A DNA stretch of 25,110 nt from DASWHR01 sp036398095. Lineage in GTDB: Bacteria > Actinomycetota > AC-67. The stretch lies in contig DASWHR010000090.1 of NCBI GenBank assembly GCA_036398095.1, positions 1-25,110 of the forward strand, written 5' to 3'. This document shows, one piece after another, positions 1 to 8,931 of this stretch. How positions within the stretch are numbered: the stretch's first letter is position 1; each line of letters opens with the position of its first letter. The notes below the pieces were generated by a model. It made no database searches, was not told the DNA's origin, and was given only the letters and a program-made list of their open reading frames with translations. Position numbers and translations under genes: made by a program.

Positions 1-1721
1 GCCTGACCGTCCCCATTCCCGACATCGACCGGACCGACTATCTGATGATCCTGGGCGCGAACCCGCTCGAATCGAACGGGTCGCTCGCGACCGCACCCGA
101 CTGGCCGGGCCGGATGCAGGCGATCCGCTCGCGCGGCGGCACAGTTGTCGTCGTGGATCCGCGGCGCACCCGCACCGCCGCCAAAGCCGACGAGCACGTC
201 GCGATCCGCCCCGCCGGCGATGCCTTCTTCCTCGCCGCCATCGCGCACACGATCTTCGACGAAGGTCTGGTCTCGCTCGGCTCGCTCAAGCCGCATCTGA
301 ACGGCTTCGACGATGTTCGCGCGCTGGTTGCGCCGTTCACGCCCGAAGCGGTCGCGACCGTCACAGGGATCGACGCGGACACCACGCGACGCCTTGCGCG
401 CGAGCTGGCGGCCGCACCCACCGCATGCGTCTACGGACGCATCGGCACGACCACGCAAGAGTTCGGCACGCTCGCCTCCTGGCTCGTGGACATCTGCAAC
501 ATCGCGACCGGCAACCTGGACCGCCCCGGCGGCGCGATGTTCCCGAAAGCTGCGGCCGGCGCGTCGAACACGCGGCCGGGAAAGGGACGCACGTTCCGGA
601 TCGGCCGCTTCGCCAGTCGCGTGCGCGGCGCGGCCGAAACGCTCGGTGAGCTGCCGGTCGCGTGCCTGGCCGAAGAGATCGACACACCGGGCGAGGGGCA
701 GGTGCGCGCGCTGATCACCGTTGCCGGCAACCCGGTGCTGTCCACACCCGACGGCGCGCGGCTGGATCGGGCGCTCGCGGGACTCGACTTCATGATCAGC
801 CTCGACGTGTATCTCAACGAGACGACGCGGCACGCCGATGTGATCCTGCCGCCGCCCGAGCCGCTGCAACGCTCGCACTACGACCTTGCGTTCAGCCAGT
901 TGTCGGTCCGCAACGTCGCGAACTATTCGCCCGCGATCTTGCCGCTCGAAGACGGGCAGATGCACGAGTGGGAGTCCATGGCGGTGATTGCCTCGATCGC
1001 CCAGACCGGATCGCGCGCCGACCCCAGCGTCGTGGACGATCTGGTCGCGCTGACCGTGGCGCAGGGAGTCGCGACCGAAGTACACTCGGCCGAAGATCTG
1101 CTCTCGGCGGTGGCCCCGCGTCGCGGGCCCGAACGAATCCTGGACATCATGCTGCGCGGCGGGCCCTACGACATCACGCTCGACGATCTGATCGCCCAGC
1201 CGCACGGCATCGACTTCGGCGCGCTGCAGCCGCGGCTTCCCGAAGTTCTGCGCACCGAGTCGGGCAAGGTCGAGTGCGCCCCGCCGCCGCTCGCCGAAGA
1301 CGTGGCGCGGCTGCGCGCGGCGCTGGATCGAAAGCCGAACGGCTTGGTCCTGGTCGGCCGGCGGCATCTGCGGTCGAACAACTCGTGGGGGCACAACATT
1401 GCGGCCATGGTGAAGGGCCGCGAGCGCTGCACGCTTCAGATGAATCCCGCCGACGCCGCCCGCCTGGGCGTCGAGGACGGCAAGCCGGTCAAGATCGCCA
1501 GCAGCGCCGGCGAACTCGTTGCGCCGGCCGAGATCACCGACGACATCCGTGAAGGCGTCGTATCGCTCCCCCACGGCTGGGGCCACGATCTGCCGGGCAT
1601 CCGCCTGTCGGTCGCGAGCGAGAAAGCCGGCGTGAACTCGAACGTGCTCACGCCCTCGGTCGTGGATACGCTGTCGGGCAACGCCGTCCTGAACGGAATC
1701 CCCGTCGACGTGTCGGCCTAG
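1..1721 (+). CDS. Molybdopterin-dependent oxidoreductase (formate dehydrogenase-type large subunit), 5'-truncated by window edge
   Basis: The frame is open from base 3 with no start in view, so the gene begins upstream and 572 C-terminal residues are visible. It belongs to the Mo/W-bisMGD oxidoreductase family (formate dehydrogenase / assimilatory nitrate reductase type), which does two-electron redox chemistry. Family signs are the segment LMILGANPLESNG near the left edge, followed by VVVVDPRRTRTA, the pterin-binding Rossmann-like part. Later comes DVILPPPEP, typical of the third domain. The C-terminal molybdopterin-dinucleotide-binding barrel begins near GRRHLRSNNSWGHN and contains the usual LPHGWGH segment. 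The N-terminal Fe-S binding part and the active-site Cys or Sec are off the window, so substrate and Sec status cannot be read. The stop TAG overlaps the stop of the convergent nucleotidyltransferase gene on the palindrome CTAG (1718-1721). Formate dehydrogenase-like activity is the likeliest call, but other substrates are possible. Confidence 0.88.
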   Translation, partial: LTVPIPDIDRTDYLMILGANPLESNGSLATAPDWPGRMQAIRSRGGTVVVVDPRRTRTAAKADEHVAIRPAGDAFFLAAIAHTIFDEGLVSLGSLKPHLNGFDDVRALVAPFTPEAVATVTGIDADTTRRLARELAAAPTACVYGRIGTTTQEFGTLASWLVDICNIATGNLDRPGGAMFPKAAAGASNTRPGKGRTFRIGRFASRVRGAAETLGELPVACLAEEIDTPGEGQVRALITVAGNPVLSTPDGARLDRALAGLDFMISLDVYLNETTRHADVILPPPEPLQRSHYDLAFSQLSVRNVANYSPAILPLEDGQMHEWESMAVIASIAQTGSRADPSVVDDLVALTVAQGVATEVHSAEDLLSAVAPRRGPERILDIMLRGGPYDITLDDLIAQPHGIDFGALQPRLPEVLRTESGKVECAPPPLAEDVARLRAALDRKPNGLVLVGRRHLRSNNSWGHNIAAMVKGRERCTLQMNPADAARLGVEDGKPVKIASSAGELVAPAEITDDIREGVVSLPHGWGHDLPGIRLSVASEKAGVNSNVLTPSVVDTLSGNAVLNGIPVDVSA

Positions 1722-2755
1722 CCGCGCGGTTCGGGAACGCGATCGAGCATGCGGCGCGGCAGCGCGAGCCGCTTGAGCGCGCGCCATCCGAAGTCGATCG
1801 CCTGCCCGCCGCGCGGCGGACGGTCGCGAAGTGGCAACCCGCGCCGGTAGACGACCTCCAACGGGGATCGCCATCGCGTTGCCGCGACGCGCGCGAGCGC
1901 GATCGGCCGTCGCCGCGGCGGAAGCGTGGCCAACGACGACGGGTTCGGTCGCTCCCATGCCGCCAGCATGCTTGCCGCGATCCACGACGGTGGCGAGGCG
2001 AAGCGGCCCAGCGGCACGGCCGACAGGTCGGCTCCGATCAGATCCGACAGCGACAGCGCGCATTGGATCCATTCGCGGCGACGCGCGTCCGTGGACAGGC
2101 ACCGCTCCCAATCAAACGACGGCGGACAAGACTCGACTGCGGCGGCCAGATCGCACAACCACAACGATCGCCACCCCCCGTGCTTCATGAAGTGGACGGC
2201 CAGCACGCCCAGATGATCCTCGGCGGAAAGGACGCGCACCGGCGTGGAACCCAGCATCACCGTGCGCGCCGCCTGACGCATTCCGGATTCGTCGGGACCG
2301 GCCGTCTCGGTGTGATCCAGGTCGATCACCGGACCCGGCGCCAGGCCCGCGATCACCCGTCCGGCGGCCTTGCGCTCTCCGGGTGAGAGCCACAGATCGA
2401 CATCCCCGAACGGCCGCAGGCCGGGCGCGGGATACAGCCGCGCCGCATCCCATCCCTTGATCAGAATCGGATCGATCCCCGCGCCTCGCAGCGCCGCCAG
2501 CGCCTCGGCGATCCGCCGCTCCAACACGCTGTGCTGCAAGGCGTGAAGCCGGAACGATTCGTGGAGTCGCCGGCCGGCCTTCGACGCGGCGAGATCCTTG
2601 CGCTCGCGGATTGCGCGCCAGGCCAGCGCGCCCGCACCGGATCGAAGCAGCAACGGCTCGGCCATCTTGAGTTCGTCGACCGTCGCCTCGCACGCCGGTG
2701 GCGACACTCGCCATGCGCCGCGAAGAATTCGGGCCGCGACGCCCGCGTCGATCAC
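1718..2755 (-). CDS. Nucleotidyltransferase family protein (PF14907-type), last gene of the peptidase/HprK/PqqD unit
   Basis: A protein of about 345 residues resembling the NTP_transf_5 nucleotidyltransferases found beside PqqD and HprK-like genes in peptide-modification clusters. The core motif is KGWDAARLYP (about residues 100-109) followed by FGDVDLW (about 116-122). The Asp-x-Asp pair (D118, D120) is the expected metal-binding site of the polymerase-beta-like fold. The target of nucleotidyl transfer is unknown. Start choice: GTG at 2755-2753 overlaps the upstream TGA as GTGA, matching the ATGA couplings elsewhere on this strand. GTG at 2761 and ATG at 2809 are in-frame alternatives, the latter giving a 58-bp overlap and an Arg-rich extension. 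No clear Shine-Dalgarno is seen, which fits translational coupling to the PqqD-like gene. The stop is shared with the convergent oxidoreductase gene on CTAG. Family assignment is good; the biochemical role is inference. Confidence 0.82.
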   Translation of the reverse strand: MIDAGVAARILRGAWRVSPPACEATVDELKMAEPLLLRSGAGALAWRAIRERKDLAASKAGRRLHESFRLHALQHSVLERRIAEALAALRGAGIDPILIKGWDAARLYPAPGLRPFGDVDLWLSPGERKAAGRVIAGLAPGPVIDLDHTETAGPDESGMRQAARTVMLGSTPVRVLSAEDHLGVLAVHFMKHGGWRSLWLCDLAAAVESCPPSFDWERCLSTDARRREWIQCALSLSDLIGADLSAVPLGRFASPPSWIAASMLAAWERPNPSSLATLPPRRRPIALARVAATRWRSPLEVVYRRGLPLRDRPPRGGQAIDFGWRALKRLALPRRMLDRVPEPRG

Positions 2756-3201
2756 AGGCACGTGCCGCCCGCGCAGACGCCGCTGCAGCACTCCGCCGAT
2801 CCGCCGCATAAGCCGCCGCCCGGGATGCACGTTGCGGCCTGCGCAGCGGTGGGAGCAATGATCGATCGGACCACCGGCAACGCGACGCCGGCGATGGCGG
2901 CTCGCTTGAGAACCTCGCGGCGCGACGGCCCGAGCCACGTCGTCTCGCCGGACTCAAGCAGGCGGCTGCGCTCCAGTCGCGCGAGTGCGTAGCGCACCTC
3001 GCTTATGCCGAGACCGGCCGCGGCCGCGATCTCGGCGACGGAGCGCCGGCCATCGCAACCGCGCCACACACGGGCGGCGGTGTCGTTGAGGCAATGCGCG
3101 CGATCACGTTCGAGATCGTAGATGAGCACCTCGCCGTCGAGTTCCTCGACAACCAGACGGTGACCGCGCGCCTTCGGACGCGTTTCGTCGGTGCGTGTCA
3201 T
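2752..3201 (-). CDS. PqqD-like protein fused to internal Tat signal and C-terminal six-cysteine knottin-like tail
   Basis: 149 residues in three parts. Residues about 14-85 are a PqqD-like winged-helix domain (EVLIYDLERDRAHCLNDTA, then a helical segment ending LARLERSRLLES), the fold that binds leader peptides in RiPP systems. Residues 93-122 form a twin-arginine signal placed inside the protein: SRREVLKR, a hydrophobic stretch, and the cleavage-like site AQA-A. Residues 123-149 are a tail with cysteines at 125, 132, 138, 139, 143 and 148, spaced C-x6-C-x5-CC-x3-C-x4-C, an inhibitor-cystine-knot-like pattern. Start: AAGGAG (3208-3213) sits 6 nt before ATG 3201, which also overlaps the upstream stop as ATGA. 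The ATG at 3207 touches the Shine-Dalgarno and is unlikely. Known: HprK-related-kinase-A loci encode a PqqD-family peptide chaperone. Inference: this may be chaperone and exported Cys-rich peptide in one chain. Alternatively the tail is only an exported anchor. Confidence 0.85.
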   Translation of the reverse strand: MTRTDETRPKARGHRLVVEELDGEVLIYDLERDRAHCLNDTAARVWRGCDGRRSVAEIAAAAGLGISEVRYALARLERSRLLESGETTWLGPSRREVLKRAAIAGVALPVVRSIIAPTAAQAATCIPGGGLCGGSAECCSGVCAGGTCL

Positions 3202-4046
3202 GCCCATCTCCTTGTGGTGTCTGCCGCGCCGGCGGCGAGTCGTTCGACGATCGTGCGGGCGGCCGCAGCCGCCTCGCCGCGGCGCCCTTTGAGGACGATG
3301 CCGTTCGCCGCCGCGGCGCGTGCCGCGGCGAGAACGTGGGCGGGACGCCTCCGCGCGGCGAGCGCGTTTCCGACCAGCGCCATGGCCGCCTCCCCCGGCG
3401 TTCCTCGCCGAGGCGCGTATCGACCACCCGGCTCGTAGGACGTCAGCACGATTGCGCCGACGGGGACGGGGCCCGACGCAACCGCCGCGTCGCCGACCGC
3501 GACGTCAACGCCACGATCGGATCCATCCGGACGGACCGAGAGAGGCTTGGCGAAGGGGCGGACGCGGCCGCGCGCATCCAGAACGGCGAACTCGTCGGAC
3601 AGATAGCGCGCCCCCATGCGCAGGAACGCCTCGACCAGGGTCGTCTTGCCGGTGAAGCTACGGCCGGGCACGATGATCGCGCGGCCGTCCCATTCGACGG
3701 CGCCGGCGTGCACGAACACGTGGCGCGGCGCCGTCTCCGCGACGTGGCGTCTCAGATCGGTTGCGAGCGCATCCAGGGCGACGGCTCCCTCGCGCGAGCG
3801 AGCCAGCCGGGTCCAGTTTCCATAGGCGAGGTTCAACCGGCGCATGCCCGGTCGCGGCCCGTCGCCCCCGACGATGTAGGAATACACGCGCTCGGGACGG
3901 TCACGGGACGCGACGCGCGTGCCGGGCGGCAGGACGGAGGTGACCGCCGCCATCGCGTCCGCATCGCTGACGCGCACGGCGAACCGGACCCCGTAGGCTT
4001 GCATCGATCGGCGCTCCGCCCACACGAGGCGGTCCAAGGCGTCCAT
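3198..4046 (-). CDS. HPr kinase-like P-loop protein (HprK-related kinase A type)
   Basis: 282 residues. The N-terminal half (about 1-105) has no recognisable catalytic motif. The C-terminal half resembles the HPr serine kinase catalytic domain: HVFVHAGAVEWDGRAIIVPG (109-128), then the P-loop GRSFTGKTT (128-136), and YLSDEFAVLD (149-157), where Asp151-Glu152 match the HprK acidic motif after the nucleotide-binding loop. The family phosphorylates (or is presumed to phosphorylate) a protein or peptide substrate using ATP; the substrate here is unknown. The start ATG at 4046 has AGGCGG 7 nt upstream. The stop overlaps the next gene as ATGA (3198-3201). No PTS gene is visible nearby, so a role in carbon catabolite control is unlikely. 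The PqqD-like and nucleotidyltransferase neighbours point instead to a peptide-modification locus of the HprK-related kinase A type. Confidence 0.83.
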   Translation of the reverse strand: MDALDRLVWAERRSMQAYGVRFAVRVSDADAMAAVTSVLPPGTRVASRDRPERVYSYIVGGDGPRPGMRRLNLAYGNWTRLARSREGAVALDALATDLRRHVAETAPRHVFVHAGAVEWDGRAIIVPGRSFTGKTTLVEAFLRMGARYLSDEFAVLDARGRVRPFAKPLSVRPDGSDRGVDVAVGDAAVASGPVPVGAIVLTSYEPGGRYAPRRGTPGEAAMALVGNALAARRRPAHVLAAARAAAANGIVLKGRRGEAAAAARTIVERLAAGAADTTRRWA

Positions 4047-4099
4047 TCAGGTACCGCCTTCACGGGTTCGCGGCACGGCTGCTCGGATCGCCGCGGCCG

Positions 4100-7000
4100 T
4101 CATCGCACAAATCCGATCATCGACGCCGGATCACCGAGCAGGTTCCAGGATCGACGAACGCTCGGGTCGGTTGTCGCTTGCAGCGCGCGCATCGCGGCCT
4201 GGCCGAGTGTCGCGGATCGGCCACCGAACAGCTCGCGATAGAACGCGATGTTGATCTCAAGCTGCCCGGCCGGCTCGGTCGTGCCCGTCGAGGCCCACAC
4301 CGCCGCGGCCCCGCCTGGCGCCCAGAGCAGCGACTCGGCCAGGCTCGGAACGCCCGGATCGACGAAGTAGCCGTTCAAGCAGGTCATCAGGACGAACAGC
4401 GACGGGGCCGGGTTGCGCATCGCTGGGGCGTCGTCCGCCGTGAGCAGTCCACCTCGCCACAAGCCGATGCTCCCGTGTCCGGTGTAGTTGACGACGGCTT
4501 GACCGGCGTCGATCGCGGCGAGCAACGCGCTGCGCGCGCCGGGAGTCGCATCGCGATCGATTCGCTCGACGGCGAACGCCGGTGGCAGCGCGGCCGCGAG
4601 CGAGGCGTCCGCGGCCGCGAAGTCGGCGGTGTCGCTTCGGTCGGTGACCAGCAGGGCCGACGGCGACGGCGGCTTGGCGGCGAGAACCTTGTCCACGAGC
4701 GCACCGGCGGCCGCCGCGGTCGCAACCGGGAGCCGGCCGATCGCGATGTCGGGGGCGCCGTCGTCGTCGAAGTCGGCGAACCAGCCGTCGGTGGCGGTTT
4801 CCATCGTGGCGATGTCGTGCATGTGAACCGGAATCAGATCGCCGGAGCCACGGCCGATGTGATTGCGCGGATCCATGCTCCCGTCGCCGATGAGCACGAC
4901 CGCGCGTGGACCGACGAGCCACGTCGCGGCGGCGTGCTCGAGGAAGGCGCGAAGGGCGGCCGGATTGCGTTCGCCCCAGGCGAACTCGTCGAACACGTCC
5001 TCGATGTCGACGACCGTCGGGAAGTAGCCTTGGAGCGCGCGCCGCTCGGCAAGCCGGCGTGCCGGAACGGCCAGATCGGCGGTCGTGATCGCAAGGTAGG
5101 AGCCGAGGTTCGTTCGACTGCGCAGGGACGACGGGGCATTGACCCGCAGCGGCGGCCGCGAGACGGCCGGCGCAGCGAACGCGTAGAGCAGGCGCGTTCC
5201 CGTCCCCGGCACGACGACGCGCGCGGTCGTCCCGGTCACAGTCGGCCGCAGCAGCGTGACGCGATCCGGGTCGGTGACGTCGGCGACCGTGATCGCTCCG
5301 GTCGTGAAGCCCGCGACGTTCACGGTCGCTCCGGCCTGCGCGGTGAATCGGAGTTCGTCGCGGTCGGCGACGAAGTGCCGCTGGTAGGTGATGCGGATCG
5401 CGTCCGTCAGAGACACGTCCAGCGGCTCGGCGCTGCGAAGCCGGATGAGGTTCTCGCCGTCGCGCAGCGACGAGACGGTGAAGCTGCGGCTGCCGCGCGA
5501 CTGCCGGTCGAAGACGATCTCGCCGGCGTCGACGCCGTTGATCGATACCGCCACCTCATGGCGGCGCAGCGTCACTCCTTGCAGCGACACATCAACCGTT
5601 GCGGGGCCTCCCGCGTAGGCGGTGACGGCGACGGCCTGCTCGGATCCGGCGGCCGTCACCGGCGCGCCGAAGAAATTCTCGGCTTCGCCGTTGCGGAGCG
5701 ACGAGAAATATACCGACCGGTCACGCCGCTCGACGACCGCGGGAAACGATTGCGGCTGCGCGCCCGAGGCGGTGGCGTTGCCGGCGACGGTGATCGTCCG
5801 GCCCGGCGTCGCGTCGCGCCAAAGCCAATAGACGCGCTCGGCCGTCCAGGGCGCGTCCAGGCCGATGCCGTAGAACTCGGCCGCATCGGCCACGGTGCGC
5901 ACCGGAAGTTCGCGTCCCTCGGAGAAGAGGTGAACCGAGCCGGCGCCGGGGATCTCCGACAGCGGCACGCGATACCAGCCCTCGCGCGAAACGAGCGCCT
6001 TGACGGACGCACGGCCGGCCGGGCCGTTCGCCGCGGTCTCCAACACCGGAAGCGCCGCGGTGCGCGGCATGATTCCACCGGCGCCCGTCGCTGCGACGAA
6101 ATCGTCGAGCGTCGCGGCGGACGGCGCCGGCGATGTCGCCGAAACGCGCGTCGAGGCATAGGGGCCGTGCCATGCGCTGCCGCCGCGAAGATCGATCTCT
6201 TCAATCCACCAGCGGCTCGCGTCGCCGCCGCCGGGATCGCGCCACGCATAGGAGCGTTCGGTGCCGGAATCGGTGCCCGGCCCGAGGCTCAGCGAGGTGC
6301 CGGCCAGCGGCGCAGCCGTCACGCGCCGGCGCCCCGAGCCGTCGTCGCGCCAGACGTGGAAAGCAAGCGTGTCGCTCTCCCATGCCGTCGTCCATTCGAC
6401 GAGCGCACCACGCGCGTCTCGCGAGACGGAGGCCGAAGCAAACCCCGCCGCCGTCGGAGCGAGCGGAACTTCCCACATGCCGCGCCCGTGCGTGGCGACA
6501 CGCAGGATGGCACTGGGCGTTCCCGGGTTCGTGATCTTCATCTCGTAGACCGGCACGGCCGGCAATCCCGTGCCCAGCGGCCCCCAGGTCGCTCCCCCAT
6601 CAACGGATCGGTAGACGCCCACGTTCTCCGTGCCGGCGAACAGGTCGTCGGAGTTCTGCGGGTTGATCAGGAACGAATCGATCGGGTTGTTCGGGATTCC
6701 GGCGCCGGCCTCGACCCACGTCGGCGTCGCATCGCTCAGGTTCGTCGTCTTCCAGATGTGCGACGGCGTGGCCGGACCGTAATAGTTGGCGAACGCGACG
6801 TAGGCCGTGTCCGAGTCAAACGGATCGACTGCGATCGTGGTGGGGACCGGCGCAACGCCAAAGACGTCGTCGAGCCACGCCGCATTCGTCACATCAACAA
6901 GCGAAGATGATCCCGTCGTGGTCCGAAAGACTCGCCCATCGCTAAGCCCAACGAGCCGAACGGCATCGCTGAGCGGAGCGACCCCGATCGCCGTGATCGT

Positions 7001-8857
7001 CTCGGTGGCGGTCACGGGATTCTGGCTGACGACCGCATTGTTTACGGATTGATCCGCCGATCGATAGAGAACGTCGGTTCCGTAGTAGACGGTCGGGGGA
7101 ATGCCGGGACCGAGCGCGATCGGCGGGTAGAACTCGGTGTCGTCCGAGCAATCGAAGTCGGCATCGAGAAAGCCGAATCCGTTGCCGGTGCACCCGTAAC
7201 GGTTCCAGGCGCTGGCAAGCGCATCGGCCGGCGAATCCGCGCGATGGATGTTCGGGCCGTACGGGCTGGTCTGAAACGTGTGGAAGAACTTTGCGTCCAG
7301 CATCGAATGGTCGATGAGTGCCTTCCCGCCGTCGCTGTGATCCACCAACGTCCACGTCGTCGCGTCGGTTCTGATGTGGGTGCCGTTGTCCTGGGTGCCG
7401 CCGATCGTCAGGAACAAATCGGAAGGACTGACGTCTAGGCCGATGTATTGGATCGCGTCGATGCTGCCCCCTCCGACGGTACTGGCGTTGACGCTGAACC
7501 AGTTGCCGCCTGCATCACCCGACTTCCACACGCCGCCATCGTTGCCTTGATAGATGATCGACGGATTCGAGGGCGCCGGCGCGATCACGTGCGTGTCCAC
7601 GTGCATCGCCGCGGCGCCGAGCGGCGTCGTGACGGTGGCGCCTCCGTCGGTCGAGACGAAGAACGGCGTGACACCGCCCAGGTAGAACGTGTTCCCGCTG
7701 GAGTCGATGCTCTGCACCGCAACAGAGAGATCGTAGAAGCACTGGCCGCCGCAGAATCCGTCCGCGGCCGGGATCGTCGCTCCGAACGTCGCGCCGCCGT
7801 CGTTGGACCTGCGCACTCGCCCGCTGCTCTGCGCGTCGGCCTCGTAGACGATCCAGTCCCCCCCACCGGACATGCCGGCGAGCTCGGATCGCAGGTTGTC
7901 GCCGATCGCAAGCGTCTGCGAGAAGGCGACGTTCGTTGCCGGAATTGCCAGCGCGTTGACCGATCGCCACACGCCACCGTCGGTTCCGCCGGCCGTGTGA
8001 TCCAGGACCGTACACAACAGCTCGTCGGAATCGGCCGGGTTCATGATGCACGATTGGACGCTGTCGCTCGCGGCACCCGTCGGGACGTTCAGTCGCGAGA
8101 AGGTAATCGAGCCGAGCGCACCCGCCGCGTTGTTGGATCGCCAGACACCGCGACTGGACGTCGTCAACGGCCGGTAGCCCTTGCCACCGCCGGGAATCAC
8201 GGTGCTCGCGAAGACGATGTTCGGGTCGGTCGGATGGACCACGATCGAGCTGATCGCAAGGTTGGTGAATGTGGTGCCGCCCGGATTGATCGGCCCGACG
8301 AATGTGGGCGTTGCGGAAAGCGCACCATCGATCCGGTAGAGGCCGACACCTTGGAAACAGTTTATGCAGAGCTTGTCCTCACCGGTGCCGACGTAGACGA
8401 TGGTGGGATCCGACGGCGCGAATTCAACTTCGCTGAACGACTGCGTGGGCAAGTCGTTCGCAAGCTGCGTCCAGCTCGCTCCGCCGTCGGTCGATCGGTA
8501 GAGTCCGCCGCTCGCCGCTCCGGCGAACACGATGTCTTCATCGGTCGGATGCACGGCGATGGACTGGATGCGACCGCTCAACGGATTGGCTCCGTCGGGC
8601 AGCGGCGTCGGACCGATCGAGGTCCATTCGAACGCAGCGGAGATGCCGATCGACTCTGCCTCCTGCCGCTTGCGCTCTTCGAAGGCGGCGACGACGGGAT
8701 CGTGCGTCGGCGGGCCGGCGCTTCCCGGCGGCTCCTTCGCCCGCGGCATGTCGCCGGCGACCGCCGCCGCCGGCTGCGGACGCGTGGGTTCGGAAAGCGC
8801 AAACGATCCGACAACCGCAGCAACGGCCAGAACCGCCGACGTTCGCCGTTGAGCCAT
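4100..8857 (-). CDS. Large secreted C25 (gingipain-type) cysteine peptidase with N-terminal BNR/sortilin-like beta-propeller
   Basis: 1585 residues. ATG 8857 is preceded by GGGGAG with 8-nt spacing and starts a signal peptide (MAQRRTSAVLAVAAVVGSFA). The first half is a propeller built from repeated Asp-box/BNR units such as YRSTDGGASW and VYRSVDGGATW, as in sortilin/VPS10 and sialidase folds. The middle (about 830-1250) is beta-rich with no recognised domain. The C-terminal 300 residues form a peptidase C25 domain: VVLIGDGSMDPR, then NYTGHGS with the catalytic His at about 1461, and LMTCLNGYF with the catalytic Cys at about 1493. This caspase/gingipain-like dyad normally cuts after Arg or Lys. 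No clear Type IX sorting domain is seen at the end (the chain ends in NLLGDPASMIGFVR). It is the first gene of a likely unit with HprK-like, PqqD-knottin and nucleotidyltransferase genes, 53 bp before the next start. Processing of an exported peptide is possible but inferred. Confidence 0.88.
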   Translation of the reverse strand: MAQRRTSAVLAVAAVVGSFALSEPTRPQPAAAVAGDMPRAKEPPGSAGPPTHDPVVAAFEERKRQEAESIGISAAFEWTSIGPTPLPDGANPLSGRIQSIAVHPTDEDIVFAGAASGGLYRSTDGGASWTQLANDLPTQSFSEVEFAPSDPTIVYVGTGEDKLCINCFQGVGLYRIDGALSATPTFVGPINPGGTTFTNLAISSIVVHPTDPNIVFASTVIPGGGKGYRPLTTSSRGVWRSNNAAGALGSITFSRLNVPTGAASDSVQSCIMNPADSDELLCTVLDHTAGGTDGGVWRSVNALAIPATNVAFSQTLAIGDNLRSELAGMSGGGDWIVYEADAQSSGRVRRSNDGGATFGATIPAADGFCGGQCFYDLSVAVQSIDSSGNTFYLGGVTPFFVSTDGGATVTTPLGAAAMHVDTHVIAPAPSNPSIIYQGNDGGVWKSGDAGGNWFSVNASTVGGGSIDAIQYIGLDVSPSDLFLTIGGTQDNGTHIRTDATTWTLVDHSDGGKALIDHSMLDAKFFHTFQTSPYGPNIHRADSPADALASAWNRYGCTGNGFGFLDADFDCSDDTEFYPPIALGPGIPPTVYYGTDVLYRSADQSVNNAVVSQNPVTATETITAIGVAPLSDAVRLVGLSDGRVFRTTTGSSSLVDVTNAAWLDDVFGVAPVPTTIAVDPFDSDTAYVAFANYYGPATPSHIWKTTNLSDATPTWVEAGAGIPNNPIDSFLINPQNSDDLFAGTENVGVYRSVDGGATWGPLGTGLPAVPVYEMKITNPGTPSAILRVATHGRGMWEVPLAPTAAGFASASVSRDARGALVEWTTAWESDTLAFHVWRDDGSGRRRVTAAPLAGTSLSLGPGTDSGTERSYAWRDPGGGDASRWWIEEIDLRGGSAWHGPYASTRVSATSPAPSAATLDDFVAATGAGGIMPRTAALPVLETAANGPAGRASVKALVSREGWYRVPLSEIPGAGSVHLFSEGRELPVRTVADAAEFYGIGLDAPWTAERVYWLWRDATPGRTITVAGNATASGAQPQSFPAVVERRDRSVYFSSLRNGEAENFFGAPVTAAGSEQAVAVTAYAGGPATVDVSLQGVTLRRHEVAVSINGVDAGEIVFDRQSRGSRSFTVSSLRDGENLIRLRSAEPLDVSLTDAIRITYQRHFVADRDELRFTAQAGATVNVAGFTTGAITVADVTDPDRVTLLRPTVTGTTARVVVPGTGTRLLYAFAAPAVSRPPLRVNAPSSLRSRTNLGSYLAITTADLAVPARRLAERRALQGYFPTVVDIEDVFDEFAWGERNPAALRAFLEHAAATWLVGPRAVVLIGDGSMDPRNHIGRGSGDLIPVHMHDIATMETATDGWFADFDDDGAPDIAIGRLPVATAAAAGALVDKVLAAKPPSPSALLVTDRSDTADFAAADASLAAALPPAFAVERIDRDATPGARSALLAAIDAGQAVVNYTGHGSIGLWRGGLLTADDAPAMRNPAPSLFVLMTCLNGYFVDPGVPSLAESLLWAPGGAAAVWASTGTTEPAGQLEINIAFYRELFGGRSATLGQAAMRALQATTDPSVRRSWNLLGDPASMIGFVR

Positions 8858-8931
8858 GTGAATGTCTCCCCGTTCGAAGCGCACGCGTCGCCGACGCACT
8901 CGTACGCAAATCAACGCATTTGTCCCCTCAG

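Noticed and set aside
4178..6910. 910-codon plus-strand open frame
   Set aside because: It is antisense to the C25 peptidase gene, rich in Arg/Gly/Asp, with no domain or motif. The high GC content makes long antisense frames common. The minus strand shows family motifs and a signal peptide.
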